From an uncultured Pelagimonas sp. (GTDB taxonomy: Bacteria > Pseudomonadota > Alphaproteobacteria > Rhodobacterales > Rhodobacteraceae): a stretch of DNA of 64,000 bases. How positions within the stretch are numbered: position 1 is the first letter of the stretch; each line of letters starts with the position of its first letter. Made by a program: the position numbers and the translations under genes. Shown here in pieces: positions 32,843-41,592 of this stretch. The stretch covers positions 1 to 64,000 of the forward strand of contig CANMIH010000001.1 of NCBI GenBank assembly GCA_947497905.1. The letters run 5' to 3'. The notes under the pieces are model-generated. The model was not told the origin of the DNA. It saw nothing but the letters and a program-made list of their open reading frames with translations, and ran no database searches.

Positions 32843-33835
32843 TTAACGGCGCCCCCATCTGGCCCGTCGTCCAGGCATCGGTGAGTCTTTGGCCTGCTCG
32901 CGCAGGAACACCAGAAGACCGGCTCCGATGATCAGCGCACAGCCAATCCAGGTCGGGACGGTCGGCCACTCGCCAAGAAAGACCCAACCCAGCGCGAATG
33001 CCATCGGCAGGCCGATGTATTCAAACGGTGCGATGGTGCCTGCATCCGCCAGACGATACGCGGCGCTGATGCTATAGCCGATGATTCCGCTGCATAGGCC
33101 TAAGCCCAGAAAAATAGGCCAATCCTCGACAGGAGGCATGCGCCAGGCGCGCAGTAGGAACTGCAGGCTTTCATTTTCGACGCCTTCTGCAAACCGGCCA
33201 TCCCCGGCCACGATGTAAAATCCGAGAGACACCACCAGAAAGGTTGATTGGATATAGACTGCAAGCGCCGAGGCCGGCGACGATACCCCGAGTTTGCGGG
33301 TCAGGACCTGCATGATGGCGTAGAAGAAGGCCGAGACAACCGGCAGCAGCAGAATGATATTCCATTCACCCGCGCCCCACTTCCAAGGCTCCTGCATGAT
33401 CACAACGCCGACGAGACCGATGCCAATGGCGGCCATTCGCCAGATGCCAACTTTTTCCCCGAGAATAGGAATGGCCAGCAGGGTGATGAACAGCGGAGCG
33501 ATATAAAAGAGCGCAGTGACCTGGCCCAGAGGCAGCACTGCCACGGCCGCGTAATAGACCATATTCGCCACAACCACCATGAGACCGCGCATCAGATGAA
33601 TGCCCGGTGTGCTGGTCTTCAAGATGCGCCAGCCCCCTTCCATCTGGACAAAGGCCAGGGTGAAGACCATCGCAATGGCCGACCGGGTGAAAATGGTCTG
33701 ATGTAGGGGATATCCCCCGGACAGAAGCTTGATCAGCAGATCATTGACGATGATCGCCATGGTGCCGAAGCAGATGAAAAAGATGCCAAGGGCGGGGCGA
33801 TTAAGTTGGACTATGTTTATATTTTGTACGCTCAT
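32843..33835 (-). CDS. EamA/DMT-superfamily permease
   Basis: A 330-residue drug/metabolite-type permease with ten predicted transmembrane helices in two EamA repeats (each about 140 residues) and a basic C-terminal tail (PGRRARWGRR). Substrate unknown. The start at 33835 (MSVQNINIVQL) gives the standard N-terminus before the first helix. The frame stays open 159 bases upstream, but only through the triple-repeat region, and no Shine-Dalgarno supports it. Confidence 0.82.
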   Translation of the reverse strand: MSVQNINIVQLNRPALGIFFICFGTMAIIVNDLLIKLLSGGYPLHQTIFTRSAIAMVFTLAFVQMEGGWRILKTSTPGIHLMRGLMVVVANMVYYAAVAVLPLGQVTALFYIAPLFITLLAIPILGEKVGIWRMAAIGIGLVGVVIMQEPWKWGAGEWNIILLLPVVSAFFYAIMQVLTRKLGVSSPASALAVYIQSTFLVVSLGFYIVAGDGRFAEGVENESLQFLLRAWRMPPVEDWPIFLGLGLCSGIIGYSISAAYRLADAGTIAPFEYIGLPMAFALGWVFLGEWPTVPTWIGCALIIGAGLLVFLREQAKDSPMPGRRARWGRR

Positions 33836-33875
33836 AAAACTGTCGGTAACAGACGCGCAGATGTCGCTCGCTCTT

Positions 33876-33949
33876 GTTCGCGACATGGGTGTCGGAGATG
33901 AAATTCCTGTTCGCGACATAGGAGGAGACGATTGTTCTGTTCGCGACAT
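33876..33949. repeat. three direct copies of GTTCGCGACAT
   Basis: Identical 11-mers at 33876-33886, 33909-33919 and 33939-33949, start-to-start spacing 33 and 30 bp, close to three helical turns. With the preceding T each site reads TGTTCGCGACA, a near-palindrome around TCGCGA. They lie between the divergent DMT permease and ABC transporter genes, 41-114 bp from the permease ATG, a good position for a repressor or activator array. Confidence 0.6.
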
Positions 33950-34023
33950 GCATGGATGCTGTGCAGAAATGCAGATAGGTTTTCCTCTGCTCACGGATTA
34001 GTGTGTGCGAGCGCAAACAGGTC

Positions 34024-34044
34024 AGGCCCCATCCGGGGCCTTTT
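34024..34044 (+). terminator. orphan intrinsic terminator before the ABC operon
   Basis: AGGCCCC-ATCC-GGGGCCT followed by TTT, a textbook rho-independent terminator, 28 bases before the ABC ATPase start. No plus-strand gene ends here. It is therefore either an attenuator of the ABC operon or the 3' end of a small RNA from the repeat region. Confidence 0.7.
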
Positions 34045-34071
34045 GTGCCTGCGATATTGAGGGGCCGCGAC

Positions 34072-35007
34072 ATGGCAATGGTTGAGATCCGCGATTTGCG
34101 GAAGAAATATGATGGCGGGTTCGAAGCGCTCAAAGGCGTGAATCTGGATATCGAAGAAGGCGAAATTCTAGCGCTTCTCGGGCCAAATGGCGCGGGGAAG
34201 ACCACTTTGATTTCAACGATTTGCGGTATAACTTTGCCGAGTTCGGGGCAGATCACGGTTGGTGGAAACGACGTAATCGAAGCATACCGCGCGGCGCGCA
34301 ACCTGATTGGGTTGGTTCCGCAGGAAATCAATCTCGAGCCCTTTGAAAAGGTGATCAACACAGTGCGGTTTTCGCGAGGTTTGTTTGGCAAACCCCGCAA
34401 TGACGCCTTGATTGAGAACATCCTGAAAAAGCTGTCCCTTTGGGACAAACGAAATTCTCGTGTGATGGAACTTTCCGGTGGGATGAAGCGCCGGGTGTTG
34501 ATCGCCAAAGCACTGAGCCACGAACCACGTGTCCTGTTTCTGGATGAGCCCACCGCCGGGGTCGATGTCGAGCTACGCCGCGACATGTGGGATACGGTGG
34601 CCGAGCTGAAACGTGATGGCGTGACGATTATTCTGACCACGCATTATATCGAAGAGGCCGAGGCCATTGCCGACCGCGTGGGGGTCATCAACTCGGGCGA
34701 GATTCTGTTGGTTGAGGATAAGGCGAGCCTAATGTCTCGTATGGGGCAGAAAGAGCTGCGCATTGATCTGGTCGATCCGGTCGCCGAGATCCCATCTGCA
34801 TTAGGTGAATTTGAGCTAAGCCTCGAAGACGAAGGCAAGACGTTGCTTTATGCCTATGACAGTGCCGCAGAGCGCTCGGGCATAGGACGGCTTATGGCCG
34901 CGGTGGCGGGTGCGGGCCTTCAGGTGCGCGACGTGGCCACCTCGCAAAACTCTCTTGAAGATATCTTTGTTGGCCTAGTGGCCAACCAACAGGAGGCGGC
35001 ACAATGA
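34072..35007 (+). CDS. ABC transporter ATP-binding protein (ABC-2 type)
   Basis: A 311-residue ATPase with Walker [12 protein letters not shown], signature LSGGMKRR, Walker [13 protein letters not shown] and H-loop [10 protein letters not shown], plus a C-terminal regulatory extension of about 90 residues. It resembles YadG-type exporters that pair with a YadH-type permease, encoded directly after with a four-base ATGA overlap. The ATG at 34072 has GAGGGG upstream; the frame extends upstream through an intrinsic terminator, which argues against the longer form. Confidence 0.92.
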   Translation: MAMVEIRDLRKKYDGGFEALKGVNLDIEEGEILALLGPNGAGKTTLISTICGITLPSSGQITVGGNDVIEAYRAARNLIGLVPQEINLEPFEKVINTVRFSRGLFGKPRNDALIENILKKLSLWDKRNSRVMELSGGMKRRVLIAKALSHEPRVLFLDEPTAGVDVELRRDMWDTVAELKRDGVTIILTTHYIEEAEAIADRVGVINSGEILLVEDKASLMSRMGQKELRIDLVDPVAEIPSALGEFELSLEDEGKTLLYAYDSAAERSGIGRLMAAVAGAGLQVRDVATSQNSLEDIFVGLVANQQEAAQ

Positions 35008-35765
35008 ACTGGCAAGCCGTAAAATCGATCTATGTCTTTGAGATGGCGCGTTTCTTTCGCACCTTGATGCAAAGCTTTCTGTCGCCGGTGATCTCGACAT
35101 CGCTGTATTTCGTGGTCTTTGGTGCCGCGATCGGCTCACGTATCGATCAGGTGGACGGGGTCAGCTATGGGGCCTTTATCGTCCCGGGTCTGATTATGCT
35201 GAGTGTGATGACGCAGGCGATTTCAAACGCGTCTTTTGGGATCTATTTTCCGAAGTTCATTGGCACCGTGTATGAGCTGCTCTCTGCGCCGGTGAACTTC
35301 CTTGAGATTGTCATCGGATATGTGGGCGCAGCGGCGACCAAAGCCATGTTCATCGGTGTGGTGATCCTCGCGACTTCAGCTTTGTTTGTGGATCTGGAGA
35401 TTCAGCACCCGGTTGCTATGCTCGCCTTTATGGTTCTGACCTGCCTGAGCTTCTCGCTTCTTGGGTTCATCATCGGCATCTGGGCCAAGAACTTTGAACA
35501 GCTGCAGCTGGTTCCGCTCTTGGTGGTGACACCCTTGGTGTTCCTGGGCGGGTCGTTTTATTCGATCTCAATGTTGCCGCCGATCTGGCAGACCATCACA
35601 CTGTTCAACCCGGTGGTCTATCTGATTTCGGGTTTCCGCTGGGCCTTCTTTGGGCTGGCCGATGTGCCGATTGGGCTGAGCCTACTGGCCATCGCGGGCT
35701 TTACTGCGCTTTGTCTGGGCGTGATCTGGTGGATCTTCAAAACCGGTTGGCGCATTCGCAGCTAA
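35004..35765 (+). CDS. ABC-2 type permease
   Basis: A 253-residue YadH-like membrane subunit with six predicted transmembrane helices. The ABC-2 signature region is [21 protein letters not shown] at the start, and [17 protein letters not shown] and [13 protein letters not shown] near the end are typical. It overlaps the ATPase gene by four bases. Substrate unknown; relatives export lipids, polysaccharides or drugs. Confidence 0.92.
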   Translation: MNWQAVKSIYVFEMARFFRTLMQSFLSPVISTSLYFVVFGAAIGSRIDQVDGVSYGAFIVPGLIMLSVMTQAISNASFGIYFPKFIGTVYELLSAPVNFLEIVIGYVGAAATKAMFIGVVILATSALFVDLEIQHPVAMLAFMVLTCLSFSLLGFIIGIWAKNFEQLQLVPLLVVTPLVFLGGSFYSISMLPPIWQTITLFNPVVYLISGFRWAFFGLADVPIGLSLLAIAGFTALCLGVIWWIFKTGWRIRS

Positions 35766-35788
35766 TCACTCTGCAAACCGTCAAATGC

Positions 35789-35820
35789 GGCGTCGGATCA
35801 TCCTTGATCCGGCGCCGTTT
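35789..35820. terminator. terminator between ABC permease and convergent MFS gene
   Basis: A 12-bp stem (GGCGTCGGATCA with TGATCCGGCGCC, one G-T wobble) over a TCCT loop, followed by GTTT. It overlaps the last codons of the minus-strand MFS gene and can act in both directions. Confidence 0.8.
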
Positions 35821-36979
35821 CATGTTGGGACCGCAGCGAACCGATCATGATCAAAGCCAGCGCAATCACCGCAAGGCTTGCTGCGGTCTGAATTGCGGCC
35901 TGAAAGCTAAAGTGCTGAGCGATCAATCCGACCACAGGACCGGCGGCCAGCCCGCTGACCATAACCGTGTTCCAGTAGAGTGCCGTCGCGCGGGCGGGGG
36001 CATTGGGCGTAAAGGACTGGATGAAAGACAGTCCTAGGCTGGCATAGAGCCCATAGTAGATGCCTTCCATCGCGGCGGCGGCCCACATCTGATAGATATT
36101 GGTAATTTGCGACATCACCACAATTGTTACACAGGCAAATACTGTGGTGCCGATCAAGGACAGGCGCAGACCAAACTGCCGGATTAGGAACGGCGTGGAA
36201 AAGATCGCCACAATTTCAACGGCGGTTTTGACGCTGAACGCTGTGCCAGGCGCATATCCGGGCAATCCGATCTCCTGCACCCAGAACAAGGGAAGGGCTG
36301 TGAATGTGATGGAATGCGCCGTGGACAGACAAAAGATATAAGCTGCGGCCAGCCACAGTGCTGGGGTACTGGATGCCTCAACGCTGGCAGCCGCTTTGCT
36401 GGGAGACCGCAGAGAGCCGCGTGGAAAAATTGAATACCACAAGAGTGTCCAGAGCAGGGCAAAGCCACCGCAGAGCTGAAACACAAATTCAGCACCGAGC
36501 TGGTCCGCAGTTATGAAAGTCAAGGCAGGGCCTGTCATCCAGGCCGTCGACGTTGTCGCGCGCATATAGGCGTTCAGACGCGATCGATCGATGGTTAGTG
36601 TGTCGGCAAGCTGAATGCCGGTGCTGAACATGGTCGAGATCGCAGAACTTGCGATGCCGTACCCCAAAACGCCGCAGGTCATTGTCACCTGAAAGGTTGG
36701 GGATAGGGAGAGGGATACACTCGCGAATAAGCATCCCGAAATGGCAATCCCGACCAGAGGAAAGGCCGAAGAACCTTGATCCAGCCGCTTGGCAAATATC
36801 TTGTTGGTCACAATCGTCAAAGGCACGATCAGCGCGGTGTATAGGCTGATAATCCAGCGCGGTTGCCCCAATTCTTCCACCAAAAAGTACCCCATAAAGG
36901 GAACGATCATCGAGCTGCACAACGTTCCCGTGAAGAGGAGCAGCAGAAAGGGGGCGATGGATCGGGAAGGTGAGGACAT
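35798..36979 (-). CDS. MFS transporter (SetA/sugar-efflux-like)
   Basis: A 393-residue major facilitator with twelve predicted helices and a central loop at about 190-205. The N-terminus LCSSMIVPFMGYFLVEELG and the LYASLGLSFIQSFTPNAPARATALYWN region recall sugar efflux transporters of the SetA group. Substrate is not certain. It stands alone on the minus strand; its 3' end shares a terminator with the ABC operon. Confidence 0.8.
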   Translation of the reverse strand: MSSPSRSIAPFLLLLFTGTLCSSMIVPFMGYFLVEELGQPRWIISLYTALIVPLTIVTNKIFAKRLDQGSSAFPLVGIAISGCLFASVSLSLSPTFQVTMTCGVLGYGIASSAISTMFSTGIQLADTLTIDRSRLNAYMRATTSTAWMTGPALTFITADQLGAEFVFQLCGGFALLWTLLWYSIFPRGSLRSPSKAAASVEASSTPALWLAAAYIFCLSTAHSITFTALPLFWVQEIGLPGYAPGTAFSVKTAVEIVAIFSTPFLIRQFGLRLSLIGTTVFACVTIVVMSQITNIYQMWAAAAMEGIYYGLYASLGLSFIQSFTPNAPARATALYWNTVMVSGLAAGPVVGLIAQHFSFQAAIQTAASLAVIALALIMIGSLRSQHETAPDQG

Positions 36980-37048
36980 GGAAATTGGCCGAGTATAGTG
37001 GGATCAAAACTGCCCGCCCCAGCCAAATGGTGTCGCAACCGGCGCAGA

Positions 37049-38113
37049 TTATGCAGGTATGCGATGGGTTTGCACGTTTCTCAAGAAAAAATCCATCGCA
37101 ATTCCACCTATCCACATGCAAAAGAGTGCCAACCAGGCGGTTCCCGCGAAGATTGAGCCGCCACTAACGCCTGCACCTATGGCGCATCCTCCGGCCAACA
37201 TGCCGCCGAATCCCATCAACACGGCGCCGATCATGGCCTGCCGCATCGGAGAGGGGCCTTCGAATCCCTGAAATTGGAATTCTTTGGTCACCAGCGCGGC
37301 GGCGAAACTTCCAAGAACCACGCCGGGCACCAAGCCGATGTCGAACTCTAAAATGGCGTTGCGGTCGAGAAAGAACATCAGCGTATTGGCGGAGGGACCG
37401 GTAAAGGTCAGGCTTTCAATCTGAACCGGGTCAAAGGCCACCTGGCTTAGGGCATAGGTCAAGGCCCAGCCCACGGCAGCGGCAAACCCGACGCCTGAGG
37501 CAAAAACCAAGCGGCGCAGGCCGATCTGGTTGCGCCGCGACAGTTCCAAGGCCAGCACAGCGGTCAGACCGCCCAGGATCAGCCCGGCCTCTTGGGGCAG
37601 ATGCATTGCTGCCAGCAGATCCATGTTGCGGCCTCCCGAGGTGATCCAGAGCGCCGCGAGATAATCCCGTATAGGTGCCAGCCATCCGGTCAGGCTCATT
37701 TGTGCCACCACGGCAAAAATCAGGCCCGAAACAACGGACCGCAGGTTGCCGGTCGCGGCCAGCACCAACAACCGCCCGGAACACCCGCGCGCCAGAACCA
37801 TGCCGCCGCCAAAGATCAAACCGCCGATCACTGCACCAGACCAGCTCCCGGGCACAGCCATCATGCGTGCCTCGGTGGTGTCAATGAGCCCCAAAAGCTG
37901 GGCCCCTTGTACCCAGACCACAGCCGTCGAGAAGGTCAGCAGCCAAACCGCCACTTTGTCGTTCATGCTGCCGCGACCAAACTCGACCACGGCGGCACGC
38001 AAGCAGAACCTTGACCGTTGGGCTGCGATGCCAAAGATTATCCCGGTGATCAGCCCAAACACCGCAGCGGTTGGGTTTTCGCCCAATCTTTCGACCAATG
38101 CCACCAGATCCAT
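37049..38113 (-). CDS. YeeE/YedE-family sulfur-compound transporter
   Basis: A 354-residue membrane protein with two homologous YeeE/YedE halves and about nine to ten transmembrane helices. The conserved cysteines lie in RSRFC, ARGCSG and AGGCAIG, the last two in the relay proposed for thiosulfate passage in TsuA-type proteins. It probably imports thiosulfate or another sulfur species. No sulfurtransferase or sox gene is adjacent. A TGCACGA/TCGTGCA inverted repeat (38189-38216) lies in its upstream region. Confidence 0.88.
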   Translation of the reverse strand: MDLVALVERLGENPTAAVFGLITGIIFGIAAQRSRFCLRAAVVEFGRGSMNDKVAVWLLTFSTAVVWVQGAQLLGLIDTTEARMMAVPGSWSGAVIGGLIFGGGMVLARGCSGRLLVLAATGNLRSVVSGLIFAVVAQMSLTGWLAPIRDYLAALWITSGGRNMDLLAAMHLPQEAGLILGGLTAVLALELSRRNQIGLRRLVFASGVGFAAAVGWALTYALSQVAFDPVQIESLTFTGPSANTLMFFLDRNAILEFDIGLVPGVVLGSFAAALVTKEFQFQGFEGPSPMRQAMIGAVLMGFGGMLAGGCAIGAGVSGGSIFAGTAWLALFCMWIGGIAMDFFLRNVQTHRIPA

Positions 38114-38285
38114 GTGCGTCTCCTTCGCGTGCTTGCCGCGGGATCTACGCGTTAGGGTGGGAAGTGGCTTTGATGTGGATCATACTCATGCACGAATTCG
38201 GATGTGTTTTCGTGCAGGGATGATGTGCATCTAAAGGCGACCAAAGGACTCGACTTTTGGCAACAACAGGCGTAGCGGCGATGGT

Positions 38286-39515
38286 ATGACCGAGATTTCA
38301 TTGCAAGACGCCCGCGCATTGCCCTTTCACAAGCGCCCTACAACTTTGCTGTTCCTGATGGCGATTGCCCTGCCACTCAGCTTTTCGACGTGGCTGGCGC
38401 TGTTGAACAACTTTGTCATCGACGTTGCCGATTTTCAGGGCGACGACATTGGTCTGTTGCATACGGTGCGTGAGATACCGGGGTTTCTGGCTGTTGGCGT
38501 TATTTTGGTTCTGGTCTTCATGCGGGAACAGACGTTGGCGCTTTGGTCCCTGGCCCTTCTTGGGGTGGCGACCATGGTCACAGCCTGGTTCCCAAGCCTG
38601 GGTGGCATTCTACTCGTCACGACATTTAGCTCGATCGGGTTTCACTATTACGAAACCGTCAACCAGAGCCTTCAGCTCCAATGGCTACCCAAAGATCGTG
38701 CACCGCAAATTCTGGGGTGGATTATCACTGCAAGCTCAGGTGCAACTCTGGTCGCCTATGTGTTGATTGTTCTCACATGGGAGCGGCTCGGGCTGAGCTA
38801 TAATACGGTATATATGGTGTCTGGTGGGCTGACTTTGGTGATTGTCGGCTATTGCGCGATGGTGATCCCGCAGTTCAAAAGCCCAACTCCACAAAACAAA
38901 GAGTTTGTCCTGCGTAAACGCTACTGGCTCTATTATGCGTTGCAGTTCATGGCCGGGGCACGGCGTCAGATCTTTGTGGTGTTTGCCGGATTTATGATGG
39001 TCGAACATTTTGGGTTCGACGTACATCAGCTGACGGGGCTGTATCTGGTCAATCTTATCGCCAACATGTCCATGGCTCCGTTGTTTGGCAAAGCGGTGGC
39101 GCGGTTTGGGGAGCGCAACACCCTGACGTTTGAATACATTGGGCTGGCAGGGGTTTTTCTGGCCTATGGCGGGATCTATTGGTTTGGCTGGGGTGTTGGT
39201 CTTGCCATGGCGCTGTATGTGCTCGACCATCTGTTCTTTTCTCTGGCGCTGGCCCTGAAAACCTATTTCCAGAAGATCGCAGATCCTGCGGATATGGCCC
39301 CAACAGCGGCGGTTGCCTTCACCATCAACCACATTGCGGCGGTTGCTCTGCCGGTGCTGCTTGGCATGCTCTGGCTGGCATCGCCCGGCGCGGTGTTCGC
39401 GCTTGCGGCAGCCATGGCTCTGGTGTCGCTCATGCTGGCTCTGATGATCCCGCGTAATCCTGAACCGGGCAATGAAACCATCTTTTCGATGCGCTTTGCA
39501 GCGCCGGCGGAATAA
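38286..39515 (+). CDS. MFS transporter
   Basis: A 409-residue major facilitator with about twelve helices. The N-terminus LPFHKRPTTLLFLMAIALPLSFSTW precedes helix 1; a polar loop (SPTPQNKEFVLRKRYW) separates the two halves. I do not recognise a substrate class. Upstream lies a 172-base gap shared with the divergent YeeE gene; downstream is prmA behind a 9-bp hairpin (39538-39561). Confidence 0.82.
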   Translation: MTEISLQDARALPFHKRPTTLLFLMAIALPLSFSTWLALLNNFVIDVADFQGDDIGLLHTVREIPGFLAVGVILVLVFMREQTLALWSLALLGVATMVTAWFPSLGGILLVTTFSSIGFHYYETVNQSLQLQWLPKDRAPQILGWIITASSGATLVAYVLIVLTWERLGLSYNTVYMVSGGLTLVIVGYCAMVIPQFKSPTPQNKEFVLRKRYWLYYALQFMAGARRQIFVVFAGFMMVEHFGFDVHQLTGLYLVNLIANMSMAPLFGKAVARFGERNTLTFEYIGLAGVFLAYGGIYWFGWGVGLAMALYVLDHLFFSLALALKTYFQKIADPADMAPTAAVAFTINHIAAVALPVLLGMLWLASPGAVFALAAAMALVSLMLALMIPRNPEPGNETIFSMRFAAPAE

Positions 39516-39537
39516 CGCACCCTTGACCTTATCCCCG

Positions 39538-39561
39538 CCTGCGCCTACCCGAAGGCGCAGG
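39538..39561 (+). other. hairpin between MFS gene and prmA
   Basis: CCTGCGCCT and AGGCGCAGG form a perfect 9-bp stem with an ACCCGA loop, 20 bases before the prmA start. It may end the MFS transcript or sit in the prmA leader. No T run follows. Confidence 0.5.
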
Positions 39562-39580
39562 TCAGACCGGAGATACGCTG

Positions 39581-40453
39581 ATGCCCACCTATACCGCCTT
39601 TACCAAATTGCCGTCTAAAGAAGCCGCTGACCAACTGGGTCTTGCTCTGGAGGAACTGGAAACAGAACCAACAGGCGTCGGTGTTTTTGAGATTGAAGAT
39701 GGCAGCGGCACCTGGGAAGTGGGCGGCTATTTCCTTGAAGAACCCAGTGACGTAGAGCTGACGCTGCTGGCGGTGGCATTTGATGCCAATCCCTTTGTGG
39801 TCTCCGAAGTGCCAGACACAGATTGGGTCGACAAAGTGCGCCGCGAGCTGACACCGGTCGAAGCAGGGCGCTTCTTTGTCTACGGCAGCCACGACGCCGA
39901 CAAAATTCCGGCTGACAGTGAACCGCTGCTGATCGAGGCCGCAATGGCCTTTGGCACCGGCCACCACGGTACGACGCAGGGCTGTCTTGAGGCGCTTGAC
40001 CGTCTGGCAAACGAAGGCTTTGTGGCGCGGAGCGTCGCCGATATCGGTTGTGGAACGGCTGTACTGGGCATGGGCGCAGCCCGGATCTATCCCAACCCGG
40101 TGATTGTCTCTGACATCGACGAGGTTGCCGTGGACGTGGCTGTTGCCAACGTCACTGCGAATGATCTCTCAGATAAAGTGACCTGCGTAGAGGCCGCAGG
40201 TTTTGGTCATGATGAGCTGGCCAATCGCGCGCCCTATGATCTGGTCTTTGCAAATATCCTGAAACAGCCCTTGATCGATCTGTCGCCCGATATGGCGAAA
40301 CACATGTCTCCGGGTGGGTATGCGATTCTTTCCGGGATCCTCGTCCGTCAGGCGCAGGAAGTGATCGACGTTTATGCACAAAATGGCATCAATCTTGTCC
40401 GCAATGACAATATTGGTGAATGGGTAACGTTAACGCTTCGTAAAAATGCGTAA
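39581..40453 (+). CDS. prmA: ribosomal protein L11 methyltransferase
   Basis: A 290-residue SAM-dependent enzyme that trimethylates ribosomal protein L11. An N-terminal substrate-recognition domain (1-90) is followed by AFGTGHHGTT, the SAM motif VADIGCGTAVLGMGA and the catalytic-loop NILKQPL, in place of the usual NILAxPL. Length is normal. Monocistronic. Confidence 0.95.
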   Translation: MPTYTAFTKLPSKEAADQLGLALEELETEPTGVGVFEIEDGSGTWEVGGYFLEEPSDVELTLLAVAFDANPFVVSEVPDTDWVDKVRRELTPVEAGRFFVYGSHDADKIPADSEPLLIEAAMAFGTGHHGTTQGCLEALDRLANEGFVARSVADIGCGTAVLGMGAARIYPNPVIVSDIDEVAVDVAVANVTANDLSDKVTCVEAAGFGHDELANRAPYDLVFANILKQPLIDLSPDMAKHMSPGGYAILSGILVRQAQEVIDVYAQNGINLVRNDNIGEWVTLTLRKNA

Positions 40454-40507
40454 TTTCGGACGTAGTTAAGGAAAATTCGCCACAAGTGCCCCAATTCCGC
40501 CCCATTT

Positions 40508-40529
40508 GATACCTACAACTTTAGGTATC
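40508..40529 (+). promoter_or_regulatory. perfect 22-bp dyad GATACCTA-N6-TAGGTATC
   Basis: Two 8-base arms (40508-40515 and 40522-40529) separated by CAACTT, 30 bases before the GTG start of the next gene. It could be a homodimer operator or an RNA hairpin in the leader. Three GCCACA/GCCCCA half-sites (40479, 40488, 40499) lie just upstream. No known regulator recognised. Confidence 0.5.
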
Positions 40530-40558
40530 CGGTGGGGGCCGGTGTATTGGAGGCTGCC

Positions 40559-40906
40559 GTGGAAGACACGCTCCGTGATTTTGATAAGCGACAGAGAGAA
40601 ATCCGTCGCAAACATATCCGGTTGGCCAAAGGGTATGTGACCAAGCTGGACGGGAACGGTGTGTTCCTGCATGTTCCGGAAAACAAAGCCGCGCAGAAAT
40701 CAGGTCTGCGCCTGTTGTTGCTCGGGGCGATGGTTGTTTTTGGCTTCAAGATTCTAACGCTGAGCTGGCTGGGAATAGAAGACTATTCCGCGCATTTGGC
40801 GACACTTGAGCAGGGATCGGCTTTGGAGAAGGCCGGGGCTTGGATCATGCAGATTGATCCCCTGACTGAAAAGGTCGCTGGATTGGCCGCGCCTTATCTG
40901 GGTTGA
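40559..40906 (+). CDS. single-pass membrane protein, unknown function
   Basis: A 115-residue protein starting at GTG 40559, chosen because TGGAGG lies five bases upstream. A highly charged N-terminus (EDTLRDFDKRQREIRRKHIRLAKG), a short beta-like VTKLDGNGVFLHVPEN, one transmembrane helix (LRLLLLGAMVVFGFKIL, about 50-68) and a helical C-terminus follow. No family recognised; it is likely a conserved roseobacter protein. The upstream dyad and half-sites suggest regulation. Confidence 0.65.
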   Translation: MEDTLRDFDKRQREIRRKHIRLAKGYVTKLDGNGVFLHVPENKAAQKSGLRLLLLGAMVVFGFKILTLSWLGIEDYSAHLATLEQGSALEKAGAWIMQIDPLTEKVAGLAAPYLG

Positions 40907-40933
40907 ACTTTCGGGATCTCTCTGACTAAATCT

Positions 40934-40960
40934 GGGCCGCCTTGATGAAGGCGGCCCTTG
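40934..40960. terminator. intrinsic terminator, shared by convergent genes
   Basis: GGGCCGCCTT-GATG-AAGGCGGCCC, a perfect 10-bp stem, followed by TTGGTTT. It ends the 40559-40906 gene and, read the other way, lies 20 bases beyond the stop of the anchor-protein gene. Confidence 0.8.
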
Positions 40961-40977
40961 GTTTATGCGTGGCCTGT

Positions 40978-41577
40978 CTAGTAGGTCTGCTTGAGATTGG
41001 TGTAGGCGCCGCGCAGTTGCAGGGTCACAACCACATTTTTGCGATCACGATTGCGGAAGAACCAGCCATGGTTGCCGTCAAAATCCGCCCGAAGATCGCC
41101 TTCGCCACCAGTCTGGCCGCGCCCCTTTTCATAGCTGATCGAATTGCCTGATCCGTCACCGTGCAGATCATAATTGACCCGCGCGCCGTCGGTGTACCAG
41201 CGGTATTGGGCAACTGCGCCTTTGGTCATCTCTAGCTTCCACTCGATGCCCTGACCGGGGGTGAGCGAAAAGGTGATCTCATCGCTCCATTGCTCGGCTT
41301 CTTGCGCCTGAGCACTGCCGACAAAGACACCCATCAGATCGTTCATCAGGCTGGATTGCTGATCTAACTGACGCTCTTCGTACAGTTCTTGTTTGATCTC
41401 ACCCATCTCGGTCAGCCCAAGAAGTCGCCCCATGCCTGTTGGATCAATGGCATATTCTGCGGGCAAAACCACAGTCAGCAAAAGCGCACCCGCCGCGCCC
41501 GCGGCGATGGCGGTTGAGCGCAACAGCTGTTGGGTGCTGGGCAGGTCGTCGAGGTTCGGTTTTTCAGCGTTAAACAT
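40978..41577 (-). CDS. transmembrane anchor protein of HupE locus
   Basis: A 199-residue protein with a cytoplasmic N-terminus (MFNAEKPNLDDLPSTQQLLRS), one transmembrane helix (about 22-42) and a periplasmic domain of 150 residues predicted to be beta-rich, with Gly/Asp/Asn turns. It is encoded 15 bases after a HupE-type permease and probably anchors or assists it. Proteins of this shape beside HupE/UreJ genes are usually just named transmembrane anchor protein. Confidence 0.75.
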   Translation of the reverse strand: MFNAEKPNLDDLPSTQQLLRSTAIAAGAAGALLLTVVLPAEYAIDPTGMGRLLGLTEMGEIKQELYEERQLDQQSSLMNDLMGVFVGSAQAQEAEQWSDEITFSLTPGQGIEWKLEMTKGAVAQYRWYTDGARVNYDLHGDGSGNSISYEKGRGQTGGEGDLRADFDGNHGWFFRNRDRKNVVVTLQLRGAYTNLKQTY

Positions 41578-41592
41578 ATGTTTGGTTCCTTG

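Noticed and set aside
33932-34060. 42-codon TTG-started frame with a GGAGGAG Shine-Dalgarno before the ABC operon
   Set aside because: It runs through a strong intrinsic terminator and has no hydrophobic or motif content; kept only as a possibility in the attenuator finding, not as a gene.
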